Notes: generated by a model from the letters alone, not told the origin. A stretch of DNA of 64,000 nt from Xiphias gladius (GCF_016859285.1 NC_053403.1:928948-992947), one strand, 5' to 3'. Positions 30,801-47,837 are shown, counted from the first letter of the stretch. A program made the numbers and translations.

Positions 30801-33800
30801 CCTCGCATCTGTAATCACATAAATCCTGCAAGATCTTGTCCATATAGGAAACATATGGAAACGTAAAATAATTGAGATAAACCTGTTGATGTTCAGGAGA
30901 TTTACACAAGATTTCCATGAGTTTTATGGAAGCAAAACGGTGCAAAAATGTCCTTCTCTTGCAGGCGTAACTAATAATTATGGAGTGCTGTTTGATCCTG
31001 CGCTTAAAACGGAATAATTTGACTCAACTTTGACTGTTTTATTGATTTTGATTTCAGTTCCGTGCATTGATTCCTGTTCATAGTGAATCTGATTCTTGTC
31101 GTTGCATTTGAGCGAGAGAGAGAAAAGACGATATTTTAAGAGACAAACCTGCTTCGTGTGACGAGTTGCTGACCTGCTGATCTGCCTCAGGTTGACGGTA
31201 TGGACGGCGGGCCGGCGACGACCATGGAGCTGAAGCCGTGCGTCGAGTACCACGACCTGGAGGCCGCCGAGGCGCTCGTCAGCATGAGCTTCTGGGGTCA
31301 AAGGTCACATAAACCGCGCCCGCTGACCCCCACCTCCGACTCCTGTGACTCCATCCAGCTCCACCCGGAGGGAGGGGACACCCCCAAAGACCTGATCGCT
31401 CTGTCCTCACTGGTAGGAAGAGACCAAAGCATTTATTAAATCTGCCATCGGGTTAAAAACCCGGAAAATTCACTCAACAGCAGTAAAAACCTGCTGGACT
31501 ATGACTAAAGATGTAAATAAACAGGCCATCCATACAATCAACACAACATCATTGTTAGTAAATAAAAATAATTTACAAGTTTTAAACTAAAAAGTAAAAT
31601 ATTAAATACAGAACTCAAAATATGCCTAACTTTTTAGTTTTTAATTTTTATGCTCGTGTGCTTTATTTGACGTGATGCTCCTTGTTGAATTTAGCTTGGA
31701 TTTTACTTTTTATTAAGCACTCACAAAAAGATCATTATTATTAGTAGCTTAGTAACTCTTTTATTTTAATTAAGAAAATTATATAAATATATTTTGGGAC
31801 CTTGCAAAATGTATGTTTATATTTTTCATGGCACTTCTGCTCCAAACACTTTTTTTAGTTATGAATTTTTTTTTTTTTTTCGATTCTCTGAAAATGTGTA
31901 TTCTCAGCCAATCGCTGGTTTCCCACTAGACCGGGTTGAAGTTTTTTGCTGAACATCCAATAAAACCCTCAGGATCATTTACGACACGTCTTCATGTAAA
32001 TAGGTTTTGCTGAATGTTTTACAGTAATCACATCGATTTAAAAATTAATAATTTTTTACCTGAGTAAAGAATCTTTCATTTTCAAAAATGAATATGCAAC
32101 CACATTGCGGTACTAGTACAGTTCTATCACATCCAGAAGTTATTTGGTCCTGAGTGTCACAGATGTCGTTAAATATAGTAAGAAGAAGGAGCCAACTGTC
32201 ACAAGACAAACAAAAATATATCTTGTAATAAGTTTCCTGAACCCAGTGAAAAACCGGCTCAATAGGTATAAATGACGGGTTAATGTCTACCTATGAAATA
32301 AAACCACCGAATGTCCTATTACAGCTGGTAGCAATAAAAAAAGCTGTTTTGAAAAAATGATTAAATGGTGGAGTAATACAACGTCCACGATGAATGACTA
32401 AAGCAGTTTCAAGGAAATAAAATATACAGCAAATACGAAAAACTTCAAAAGTGTGTTTTTCAGCTGCGAAGCTGTGTTGAGCGAGATCTGTACAGTACAA
32501 CTAGAAATTATAATAATGTCAAATGATTAAAAATAAGTAAAGATACATAAATAAATGTTGCAGTGAATCATAGTTGTGCCATTAAAGCCACTGATAATTG
32601 AAATCATGAAGCAAATATAATTAGTATAAGAAAGAATGTGGCTGTTGAACATGGACCGTGATCAGTAACTGTAACGATGTGATGATAATCGTCTCCTCCA
32701 GTGTATGACTCCGCCTCACAGTCCCAGCTTCGCCGAGGCCTCCACCACCACCTCCGCCACGAGCCCCGCCTCCAGACCGGTCTTGCCCCGCCCGGGGCTC
32801 GGCGTCGGCCCCGCCCTCCTCGGCGACTCCCGCGCCGGCCTCAGCCAACCCTCCCCCTCCTCCTCACCCTTCACCTCAGAGACCTCAGCACTTCCACCTC
32901 AGACGGAGTCCTCCTGCGTGGCCCCGCCCGGCCGAGCCATGGCCACCAGCGTCATCCGCCACACCGCCGACAGCCTCGGCGTTCCTCCTCCTGCCCCTTC
33001 CTGCTCCCGGCAGACAGAGACCTCCGCGCCGCTTCACCCGGGACCTCCGCAGACACTTCCAGAGGAGAGGGACGGACTCCCTCCATCTCCCAACAGCCCG
33101 TCCTCTCCTCTCTCCCCAGGGTCTCTCCCTCACTCCTCCCCGGTGTCTTCCTCCTCCTCCTCTTCCTCTCCGGTCTCCCCGTCTCCGGTCCTCTGCCAGG
33201 TGTTCCCGGTGAGCAGCCGGACGGGGATGATCTCCGCCTTTGTACAGGCTCCGGTTCAGGTGCAGACTCAAGGGGGGCCCAAGCCCATCCTGCCCCAGTC
33301 TCCTTCCAGCTTCACCCAGCCCCTGCTGGTGGGCTCCGCCGTGCCGCAGGGGACCGTGATGTTCGTGGTCCCCCAGCCGCCCGTCTCCCAGCCCCCGCAG
33401 GGCGCGCAGACTGTCATGACCCTGGGCAACACCAAGCTGCTCCCGCTGGCCCCGGCTCCGGTTTACATGCCGTCAGGCGCGGGCGGCGGCGCCTCGCAGG
33501 CCGACTTCTCCCGCAGACGGAATTATGTCTGCAACTTCCCCGGCTGCAAGAAGACGTATTTCAAGAGTTCGCACCTGAAGGCTCACCTGCGCACACACAC
33601 AGGTAGGAGGCAGAGTCGTCACACGGTCAGGTCCTTTTACAGATGGTACAAATCACGAAAATCAGTAGACGTGGTAGCAGTAGTGGAAATATACTAATAA
33701 CAAACAAACAAACAAATAAATAAATAAATAACTAGAGATCCCTGTGTACGTCTGGTTATGCTTCATGGCAAATGGTAATATGAAAAAAAATTGAGATAAA

Positions 33801-34904
33801 AATACTGTTAAATCAACTTGCAACGACCATTTTTCACCATTTTGAGACATTTTTTATACCAAACGTGAAGAAAGTACCCAACAGATTAGTCAGTAGTGAA
33901 AATACTGGTGAGTTTCAGCCCTACTGCCCCGCCGCACAGCTAAATGCTAACATCTGAACATTAGCTTATTGCCGATGTCAGGATCGGTGTGCGCGTCGGC
34001 CGAGAAATAACAGGAAGCGTCAGCACAGAAAAGCCAAACTGGGTTTGAGGTCATTTTAAAAAAAAACTGTATCTCCAGTACAGAGTTCAACAGGTTGATT
34101 TTTAACTGTAAAATGTCCCGATCGTCTCGGATCTTGGTAACAAAAAATCAGTATAATCATCAGTATCTGCCTCCAAAATCCAGTGAAGTACGGCCGAGGC
34201 TGATGTCATTAGTTTAGTTCCAGTTATTTGGTCAGATGTGACCTGATGGAGGCGCTAGATGAAAAGTCAGAGGATCATCGCGGTTCTTCCGGTTCGTCCC
34301 GAGGGGAACGTCCGAACCAGATGTCATCACAGTCCTCCCAGCAGAACAAAGGGGTGGAACGACTGATATTGTCACTGCTACGGATGAGCTTGGCTCATTA
34401 ACCCACCGGATGTGCTGAGAGCTGAAAACAGCTTGGAGTCTAGGAGATACGTGGTTCTCTCAGGGACGCTTGACCGCTGTTAGCGTGATTCGTTTATGAT
34501 CTGAGAGCCGACGCTTCTTACAGCTTTGGCTGTGATGGTTTGTGGTTTTGGTTCCCGAAGCATCACCCTGTGGGTTTTAACGGTCCGTCCTCCTTTCTTC
34601 CTCTGCAGGTGAAAAGCCGTTCAGCTGTCACTGGGAGGGCTGCGACAAAAAGTTCGCCCGCTCTGACGAGCTTTCCCGCCACCGCCGAACGCACACCGGT
34701 GAGAAGAAGTTCGTCTGCAACGTGTGCGACCGGCGCTTCATGCGCAGCGACCACCTGACCAAACACGCCCGGCGGCACATGACCACCAAGAGGGCGTCCT
34801 CGTGGCCGGCCGAAACCGGAGACCTCAACAAAGTGGCCCTGCCCAAGGGCCAGAACAGAGGCTCCGTGCTTCCTGTCGGCGTGCTCGTTCCCACCGCCAA
34901 CTAA
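25963..34904 (+). CDS. klf11: Krueppel-like factor 11 (TIEG2-type Sp/KLF repressor)
   Basis: KLF11 is a nuclear transcription factor that binds GC/CACCC boxes and recruits Sin3-HDAC. Coding exons are 25963-25995, 31191-31412, 32702-33602 and 34609-34904. The phases agree and give 483 residues, close to the human 512 as remembered. The start [11 protein letters not shown] is KLF10-like and was chosen because it splices in frame; Met15 (31200) is an alternative. The Sin3-interacting helix is at residues 33-44 ([12 protein letters not shown]), followed by WGQRS and RPLTPTSDS motifs. Exon 3 starts [10 protein letters not shown] and carries [10 protein letters not shown], a Ser/Pro-rich middle, and the [13 protein letters not shown] motif. 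Three C2H2 fingers have ligands C362/C367/H380/H384, C392/C397/H410/H414 and C422/C425/H438/H442, with TGEK linkers and the KLF pattern of contact residues. Finger 1 ends at the exon 3/4 junction. The tail after MTTK aligns with KLF11 rather than KLF10. The a/b teleost paralogue was not resolved. Confidence 0.93.
26480..27330. repeat. Dispersed repeat family A, two adjacent copies
   Basis: Contains the family hallmarks: attagtcgattaatcga-type termini, 'gcagctct', 'aagctgg(a/g)acc', 'gcaaat(a/c)(c/t)tc', 'ttttgtc(c/t)gacca' and 'tttcc(c/a)aagcc'. Other copies in this window are at about 12030-12245, 18540-18800, 24540-24790, 35400-35770, 42270-42500, 45510-45830, 48790-49100, 51130-51390, 53890-54200, 57620-57950, 60660-60990 and 62770-62955. 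Confidence 0.75.
27741..27875. repeat. (GT)n and (CT)n microsatellites in klf11 intron 1
   Basis: GT run at about 27741-27762 and a longer CT run at about 27815-27873. A shorter CT run recurs at 28051-28069. Confidence 0.93.
29150..30600 (+). repeat. Diverged tandem repeat, anchored on tttgggatcccaact, in klf11 intron 1
   Basis: At least seven copies of a longer unit are visible. Each starts TTTGGGATCCCAACT, followed by TTTAAAGTTGCTGTGAAAAG, GAAGAAGACACTT, a 'catc...tgtcaaa' part, then 'gacagaaaa'. Anchors are near 29391, 29529, 29681, 29829, 30050, 30222 and 30545, so the period is about 140-320 bp with decay. Many copies contain the BamHI palindrome GGATCC. Confidence 0.8.
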
Positions 34905-36721
34905 CGGACTCCGTCGGGAGCCCACAGGGCCAACTCAGGACCCCGGGGGGGGGGCAACCGGACACTTAGAGGTTAGACTGACTGGTTGTTTCAGTCCGAT
35001 CCACCAGTCACATCAGGACGATCTTTTCTACTCTACAAATCACTCATTCAGCTGGTGAACGCGGTGCACGCCGCTACCGGGCCCCGGCTACGTTTACATG
35101 CAGACCTCAGAACAGGGTCACTAAAACGTGGCAAACTCCACGGTACAGTCAAACTCAGTCTCGTATTAAATTGGTTACCTCGCCGTGGATCGAGACCAGT
35201 CACCTGCTTCCCCGGGACCTGATGTGGTTTTATTTTCGTTTTGGCGTAGAAACGATCCTTTTCCAAGCTGAGCCTCCGAGCGTCTGATCCAGCAGCCTCG
35301 GCCAGACTGATGGTTTCCTCTGATAACAAGTCTAAAAGTCCGCAGACACACCAGCACCCCCTTGAGGCTGAAATATTCACCTGCACTCCAGTCGGGTCGG
35401 AACTGACGACGGATCGGACGCTTGTTTTTTCGATTATTCGCTTAATCGTCACCTGGCACTTTACGGATGAAGTGTGTAGATAAAATGCCTGTTTTTCCTG
35501 TGTTTCCCAAAGACCAATGTGACATCTCAAGATGTCCTGTTTTGTCTGACCAACAGTCCAAGATCCAAAGATATTCAGTTTGCTGTCACGTGTGGCGTAG
35601 AAAAGCATCCGGTCGTCACATCTGGGAAGCTGGAAACATCCAACGTTAAAAAAAAAGAGCATTTTTTGCTTAAAAGCAAATGACAAACGACTCGATTATT
35701 GGGATTAGAGTCGCCGATTACTTTTCTGTCAATTCATTCATCGATTGATCCACCAAGCGTTGCAGCTCTACACTCCAAAAAATAAACTGTACAGTACTGC
35801 AGTAGATGTACCGTGTTGCTTTCCACCGCTGGTGGTAGAACTGCTCTTAGCGAAGTGGACACCTATTACTCCGTTAGTGACCAAGCCGACGGAAACTGGC
35901 CAAAAACTTTTGTCCTCCTCGGCGACTCCTCGCTGAATGAAATTAACAGTCTTGAAAAACAAATGTGAAGGGGAAGTGAATGTTCCAGTGCAGAGTGACA
36001 ACGCGGACGCACGTTCGTGGGCGGCCAGCGCGTCGACCGGTAGCTCACCAGTTACCTTCATTCAGAGGCTTTCAGGTGTGACCGGACGCGAAGGTGCGTT
36101 CGAGGCCACAGTTGTTCACGTGACCGAGATTTAACGGCCGAGTTAATGCGAGTGTTGCTGCGGCGTAGTCACAACCCGGCGATTCTGAGTGTAGTTCATG
36201 TAGACGTAGCTGGAGCAGCCAGCAGAGGACGGAGCGAGTTTCCCCGCCCTGCTTAGGACCGTTTACCCCCAGCAACCCCAAACTCACCGAGGAGGAGGAG
36301 GAGGAGGAGGAGGAGGAGGACACGAAGGCGACAGGCTGCTATTCATCCACGGACAGAACTCAACAAAAACCTGACATTGCACTGGATTTTTTTAATCTTG
36401 CTTGTTTTTGTACTCTCTCTCCGTGTATAATCATGTTTACTTCATGTGTATATGTCAAGTTTAGCGAAATGTATGCACTCTTTCTTTTTTTTGCCAAAGC
36501 CTCTGTATTGTGCTTCTGTTGTTAGCCTACTTCTGTTTACTTGTCTGACTGTACATATTGTAAATATATTGATATCTATATGAATGTTACGTGTATTCCA
36601 GTTTGCATTTATCGACAGTACGAGTTATTGATATTTTAAAAATGTCAGTGGACAGTATTCCTCACTGTGATACTACCTACTCTCTTTGCTTTACACATTA
36701 TTATTATTATTATTTAATAAA
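34905..36721 (+). other. klf11 3' UTR with AATAAA signal at 36716-36721
   Basis: About 1.8 kb from the stop to a polyadenylation signal AATAAA (36716-36721), followed 15 bp later by a genomic A-run. It contains a family A repeat (about 35400-35770), a (GGA)n run (36288-36320) and a T-rich, TGTA-rich distal part (36390-36720; TGTACATATTGTAAATATAT) that could hold Pumilio or AU-rich elements. Confidence 0.6.
36288..36320. repeat. (GGA)n microsatellite, about 11 units
   Basis: Perfect GAG/GGA trinucleotide run in the klf11 3' UTR. Confidence 0.93.
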
Positions 36722-38149
36722 CATTTGTTGAGGAAAAAAAAAAAAAATGGTAGTTTATTTGTCGGGGACTCTCCTAGCAGCGGACCGCCCACGTCCGGAC
36801 CGCTCGGTGATCGCGATCAGACGTTCGATACGTGCGTCTACTCAACACGTGGCGATTTTTCTAAAATCGCTGGGGACTAGAGCGAATCGCACTGCGTCCA
36901 GAATCACGTGTATTACGGTTTTGACCGCACTCGGTTACGACACCGATTTTTTAAAATAAATTGCAGCCAATCAGGCGCTGAGGGTTTTCAAGTGGCCGAC
37001 CTTAACATCCTCCAGGAGCTGCACGTCGCAGCTGCAGCCGTTGACCATGTCGATGAGCGGCTAGACTACAATAACTGACCTCCTGTTGTCTTTAGAACAC
37101 CTGCGTACACCCGTCCCTCTCACCTTGACATGCTCTCTGTACCTCACCTCCCTTCCTCTGCTCCTCCCTCAGAATTTAAACCTGTGAGTAGAGCAAAGCC
37201 TCCTGTAGCTGGAACCCGCCCAGCTCACCCAAATCAATGTCAACCCTTCTAATCCAAAGAAACGGCAGCAGCTCGGCTGGGCAGAAAACCGGCCGCGAAA
37301 CGACCACTAGAACTTCGGTTTCTACGTTGACATTGTGAGTCTGGACTGTTTTGTTGCTCCAAACGGGAAACAACAGCGGAAGAATAAGTTTCTTAAAGTT
37401 GGGGATCTTCTTTTCTTTTAACGGGATATTCCAATCAGGGGCGGGGCCAGAGAGATGGCCAGGTGCGGGTCGGGCCCCCCTGACGTAAAAATGCTCAGAG
37501 GGTGACAGGAAGTTGGCTTGTCAGTACCGTGGATGAATCATTGAATGGGCCAAGTGGGTACAGAACCGCTGTGTGAAGACACTGTTTCGTGGTGGAAAGT
37601 CAATCAAAGGGCCACGAAAACACACAAAACACCCACAAAGAAATGAAACCATTTTGTCGATGGTTTCATTTCTTTGTGTGTGTTTTTTAGGAGGCAAAGT
37701 GACATAAACAACCAGACATGGACGAGACAGCGACCGCACGCCGCTCATTTTTTTGTGTCTCCTTCAGTCCGGGGGTCTTCCTCCTACAGTTGTCTGCAAA
37801 AGTCTGGCCGTACTAACCTCTGTTCACTTCAACAATCAGCAGAATACGGAAGTCGTCCAAACTCCCGCGTACACCTGCAGGAGGCGCGGGGCCCTTCTGC
37901 GTGCCTGCGCCCAGGGGCCCGGTCTCTCAGAAAGGAGTTGCAAACAGCGGCTCTTGTACTGTGTAGAATATTTAACATGCTTTATTTTCATTTGTTTCAC
38001 GCACACAAGGCACTTTAAAGATGTACAGTCTGTTACTGCTGAGAACCGGGGATTCAAATGCAACTCAGAAATTCTCCGCTTTGCCGCGACAGTAAACGAG
38101 CCTGATTCAGTTTTCTAGGCTGCGTCGCTTTCTATAAACACACACTTTG

Positions 38150-38390
38150 TCCCGTACACGAAGTTTCTGCTCGGCGACAGCGAGGCCGTTACGTGTTGTG
38201 TTATACAACCGGAGCCCCGGCCACTCTCTCCCCACAACACCCGGTAACAACGGTCAGCCAATCCCCGGCCGGCGCCGAGGGGGCGTGACCAATGGCGGAG
38301 GACGACGTTGGGCCGGGGAACGCGAGAGCGGCGCCTCATTGGCCGAGGAGGTACCCGCCCACTTGCCTTACTGACCGACATTCGGCAGAA
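38150..38390. promoter_or_regulatory. Orphan CpG-island promoter-like patch with three CCAAT boxes
   Basis: A CpG-dense stretch with CCAAT at 38258-38262 and 38289-38293 and inverted CCAAT at 38338-38342, plus GGGGCGTGACC and GGCCGGCGCC. It resembles a housekeeping promoter, but no coding exon is recognisable on either side. It may be a promoter of a non-coding RNA, a lost gene or an unrecognised 5' exon. Confidence 0.35.
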
Positions 38391-40079
38391 GCCAAAGAAA
38401 AGCAATGAAAATAAAACCAGCGAAAAAAACACAGGAGTCTGGTGGAGGTCGCGGCGGCATCGCGTGGCGACGAACGGTACTGCAGGGCGACCTGAAAACT
38501 GATATAAGACCAAATTAATATTTAGTTTATCGATATATCGTGGTTCGTTTCGGACGTTGGGGTAAGTGATCTAAAAGGCAGGGGCGGGCTTAGACACCTC
38601 TGAATGAGACCGGGGCACATTCGTAAAATGATTAAAAATGTGCCAAAGACTCATGTTCAAAGTCCTGATTCTTGGCAAGAACAAACAGAACAGGGTTGAC
38701 AGCGACGCTGTCACGACACAAGCAGCTGCTGTGTGTAGTTCCAGAAGCAGAAGCCGAAGACGACCATTACAGAAAAACAAAAAGCAGTAAAGGAAGCACG
38801 GGAGTCTGGTGGAGGCGAAGTAACCAGTGGAACAGGGAAACATCAGCTTATTTTAAAGTCATACCCTTATTTGATCCAGTTTTTAAAGAAATCTATAATA
38901 ATATGTGTTATACATGTTTTCTTTGTCGTTTGCAGATTAACGTGTGTTTGTGTGTGGAAACCTGGGGTTGGGTCGACAAATGTAACACTGCAAGATGTTT
39001 ATTTGCTCTGCTCCACATAAATATTCAGTAAAAAAAAAAAAGGAAAGGAAAGGAAAAGAAGTTTACAGGAACATTTAAGAAACATTTTCTACGCAGGACC
39101 TTTACCGGTAATGGAGTATTTTTACATTGTGGCATTAGTACTTTTACTTAAAGATTCAGAATACGTCCTCCACCACTGACCTTAACCTATAATAATAACA
39201 CTTCATAATTTATTTGCTGAATGTATTTTTCTAAATCTGTATCATTGTTATCAATAAATGTAACGGAGTAAAAAGCCTATTTCCCTCTGAACTGTAGTGG
39301 AGTAGAATTTATAGAGCAGAGGAAAATGGCTGCGGTGGAAGAAGTACTCAAGTCATTCACTTCAGTAAAAGTAGTAATGCACCTCTGTCGAAATACTCTA
39401 GTACAGGCCAAAGGATACAGGTATCAAAGTATTGACAGTAAAAGTACATGTTGGGCTCAACGACCCTTGTCAGACATGACAGATAGTGTATTAATGGAAT
39501 ATTCTTATTGAAACATTTCCAGACAGGCAGCATTTTCCTGTCACAGCGGATCGATGCCCAAAGTACCAAGTCTTGCTGTGAGAATAGATACCAGTGGCGG
39601 TAGGACTGATACCAGAACACGTTGGACCCTGGACGCGTGAATCCTGTTTTTAGAGCTGCAATGTTTGGCGTCTCCGCTTCTGTTTGTCATCGTCTCCGTA
39701 GTTTTAGTTCTTAGTTCTTTTGATTAAACCTGCTAATTATTAGATGGTGATTAAAATACATTCAGAAGCAGCCTGTTAATAATAGATTCACCTCTTAAAT
39801 CCTGACCCATTTCTCTCCCTTACTTGATCAATGTCAGATAAACGTTGTACAGTAAAAAAGTACAATATTTCCCGCTGGAATGTGGCGGAGTAGAAGTAGA
39901 AAGTGGCATGAAATTACAATACAAACGTAAAGTACAAGTACCTGAAATTGTCCTTGAGTAACTGTACTTCGTTACTTTGTGCTGGATATCCAACATATAC
40001 ACGTGGGATTTGCACCAAAAACCTTGGTGTAATCCGGCTGTGGCACTGATGTTGGTGCATTGTATTTACATTAACTCGT

Positions 40080-40270
40080 TCCGGTCGCTAGGTGGCGACA
40101 CCGACCGTTCACGTGTATTTAAAGGTTCGCTAGCAACCAATCAGAGCGCGTCTCTCCGGAAACGGGTGAAAAAGTCACCTTCGCCTGTTTAGAGGGAAGA
40201 GAGAAGCTAAACGTTTTGCTTCAGAGCCTGAAACCTGAACAGATAAAAAGTACAACACACTCAGGTAATC
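40080..40270. promoter_or_regulatory. Promoter-like patch with CCAAT and TATTTAAA
   Basis: TATTTAAA (40116-40123) and AACCAATCAGAGCG (CCAAT 40137-40141) lie in a GC-richer stretch just outside the rrm2 inverted arm, about 1.2 kb upstream of rrm2 copy A. The close spacing of the two boxes is unusual. No linked exon was recognised. Confidence 0.3.
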
Positions 40271-41048
40271 AGAAACAGAAACACACGAGAATACCGTCTT
40301 TAAATCTGCTTGTTATGTCGAAGCGGCGGCTAAGAAACCGGCAGATTGCCGGGATGTGTTCCTGTATTGTCTGACATTTGGGCGGTTTTTAAGACAAAAT
40401 CGCTAAAGTCAGTCCCAAGTTTTCACAGCTGACGACACATGGGGCCGCTGAAAATGCAGAGTCATAACAATACGTGGTGTGTAAAAATAATTTTGGCGCT
40501 AACCTGTCGTGGTGACAACGCCTTTGTGTGACAGTAAACAACAGAAAGCGCGGCAGCTTTTTCTCGTCAGAAACAAACACCATAAACACCGTCACACACA
40601 CGTAATGGCAGTTTAGTGAAACCTTGAATGAAAGCAGATGGATGTCGGACACGTTAAAGCACCGAAATAAAACCGAAGCTAACGAAGCTAATGTCGGTTC
40701 ACGCATTTATGCGGTCCAGTTTGAGGGACCATGAACCGAATTGTTAAATATTCAGACCACCTTTTGTTTACAAGACAGTTGAACATATGTGGAGCCATTT
40801 TAAGGCACATGAATGGTCATTATTTCCTTTTACGAGCTAATATCTCATCGCGGAAATCAGATTTACTTTTGGTGATTTCAGCATTAATTTGAACGTCACG
40901 GCCCCGTTTCAAAATGGCAGCTCGGCGGCTCCCAAGCGTCACATTAACGTCCTTTTTGTCAAACGGAGAAATGTTTCGTAAACGCTCTTTTTGACGGTTT
41001 CGTAACACCGGCTCCGGACACTTTCGTAACTCCGCACAGACAAAGGCG

Positions 41049-41230
41049 TTTGAATTTCCCGCAACAGGCAGGTGTCACGTGAACTCGACGCGCAGCCGGA
41101 TTGGCTCCGTCGCAGCGTTAGTTTAAAGAGCCACCGCGAGCTGCGTTCCTATTGGCCGGCTGCGTTCTAGCGCCAAGATTTCAATAAAAAGGCGAGCGGA
41201 CAACAGAAGCGGCTTCAGTCTCTGCTCGTC
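41049..41230 (+). promoter_or_regulatory. rrm2 copy A core promoter (CDE/CHR-like pair, two CCAAT boxes)
   Basis: TTTGAA (41049-41054, CHR-like) abuts TTTCCCGC (41055-41062, E2F/CDE-like). Inverted CCAAT boxes lie at 41100-41104 and 41151-41155, then AGCGCCAAG (E2F-like, about 41170-41178) and the A/T element CAATAAAAAG (about 41182-41191). This is the architecture of cell-cycle genes peaking in S/G2. The arrangement is inferred from motifs only. Confidence 0.6.
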
Positions 41231-41324
41231 GTCTGTGTCTGTGGCTCGCTAGTTTAGAATCTGGCGTTTCTCTTCTTTTAACCTTTTAATTTCTTAACTG
41301 ACCTTTTATTTATTTGAATTCAAA

Positions 41325-46165
<4,841 letters not shown>

Positions 46166-46528
46166 GGACAGAGGTGGACCCACCCGCGCGCAGTCGCACA
46201 TTTCATCCAGAGAAACCGGTCGATAGTCGAGGCCGTCGCTCCACGCGACAGGACGACGGTTGGTTCATAGTGTTAACATTATCCTGTCACCCAGTGCATT
46301 CTGGGACCGGCGTCAGCCCCTGCAAACTTCAGCACAAAGCCTAGAAGGTAAATAGATGGACTTTCACTCTTGTACAGAACATTTTATTATTTTTTCTGCA
46401 CCACAGCAGAATTATGAACTAAAACTCCATCTTTTCTTTTTTTTTTTTCCTTTTTTAACATATGATACGAGCACTGCAGCCTGTTTGTTTTTGTAAATAG
46501 TTCAAAACTTGTTTTATCTGCATTTTGT

Positions 46529-46629
46529 AATAAAATGTAAACTCCAGATTTGTATATTAGTACTTTTAGAATAGTGTCTTTTGTTAAATATGTACAGTTT
46601 GAGTCTCGTAATGCTGATTCTTTAATAAA
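46529..46629 (+). terminator. Polyadenylation signals of rrm2 copy A
   Basis: Two AATAAA hexamers (46529-46534 and 46624-46629) lie 360-460 bp after the stop, in a T-rich 3' UTR. This UTR lies outside the duplicated arm and differs from that of copy B. Confidence 0.65.
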
Positions 46630-47439
46630 AGTTGTATAAACTGGAACTCGATTAGTTTTTCTTGCCTGTCTTTTAAACTTTTATTTGATTTTTTTTATAT
46701 TAAAAAAACAAAAAAACAGGATACATGCAGATCCTCAGATTTATTTTTGCCCTTTAAACTGTACATTATTCATGATTTGAGTCTTGTGATAATGAAAAGC
46801 TTTAAAGTTTGAGATGATGCCCACACATGACAAATCATATTGACCTACAGCATTAACACTATATTTAAACAAAGTCTGCTTTTCAGTAAAAAGCTGCCAA
46901 GGTCAGTCACTTAAGGTCTCGTTTAGGTTCACCTGACAGAATCAGTCTGCTGAGGTCACCTGTCATATGAAGAGCAACCCTGTTATGGTTATGTTTAATG
47001 TCCCGTTGCATCTTACACACTGGGTATGTCAGTTCATATATTGATATAGTGCAGAATCAAAACCGAGGTTATCTCAGGGCACTTTTCATGCGGAGCAGGT
47101 CTAGACCAGGACTCTTTATGGTTGTGTTTACACAGACCAAACATTCTCCTGGAAAAACTGCCTTCTGACAAGTGGACAGGAGGAAAGAGGACAGCACCAT
47201 GCAGGTTCCACAAGGATCTATTAGAAGACTCATGATGATGATATAATAGGACTAATAATAAACGTGAATGAGACCATTGATGGGGGCAGAGTTCGGCCGG
47301 CAGTCACAGATCCATGTATGTGTTGCAGGCATGTGGCTGTAGGTCTGTATGAATCAAATTGTTTGTGTGAAGGTATGAATGACTAAACTTGGGTTGGTTT
47401 GTATAAATTAATGCATGTATGACGGTAGAGCATCAAGGG

Positions 47440-47521
47440 TACACTGGATGTGTTACCCCGCCCTGTCCGGGATTCAAACCCCCGACCTCCTGCGGCAAAG
47501 TCAGCAGTGTTAACCACTCAG

Positions 47522-47525
<4 letters not shown>
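47440..47525 (-). mobile_element. tRNA-derived SINE head (pol III A and B boxes)
   Basis: On the minus strand the sequence reads GAGTGGTTAACAC (A-box/D-arm-like, near 47525-47508), then an anticodon-arm-like stretch, then GGGTTTGAATCCC (B box, within 47469-47481). These are in tRNA order and roughly tRNA spacing. It looks like a decayed tRNA or the head of a tRNA-derived SINE, with the body possibly extending toward 47300. No SINE family is assigned. Confidence 0.5.
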
Positions 47526-47585
<60 letters not shown>

Positions 47586-47664
47586 ATATGTGTGTGTGTG
47601 TATATATGTGTGTGTGTGTATGTGTGTATATATGTGTGTGTGTATGTATGTATGTACATACATG
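47523..47664. repeat. (GT)n microsatellite with TATG/TGTA variants
   Basis: Pure GT at 47523-47576, followed by alternating TATATG and GTGTAT blocks to about 47664. Confidence 0.95.
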
Positions 47665-47837
47665 TGTATACATGTGTATGTACCTCCCTAGGTACGTACG
47701 TACCTAGAAGGTCCCTACATAGAACATGTTTGTTAATTGAGATCGTCTGCAGATATTTTTTTAAACATGTCTTAGTTCTGTCCCCCAGTGTCAGTGACAA
47801 ACCCTGATCAGACTGAAGTGGTGAGGAATGTGGTTAG

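Larger units (their letters stand above)
36722..40563. other. Intergenic DNA between klf11 and the rrm2 duplication
   Basis: No gene recognised. It holds two GC/CCAAT-rich patches (listed separately) and family B repeats near 39090-39180, 39240-39440 and 39840-39980. CYS1, which neighbours KLF11 in human, was not recognised. Confidence 0.5.
46640..47830. other. Gap between rrm2 copy A and lgals8
   Basis: No gene. Holds a tRNA-like pol III motif pair (47440-47522), GT microsatellites and a 20-bp perfect palindrome (47688-47707). Confidence 0.6.

Noticed and set aside
32701-33606. 301-residue overlapping ORF in klf11 exon 3
   Set aside because: Out-of-frame shadow; the KLF11 motifs and zinc finger are in the other frame.
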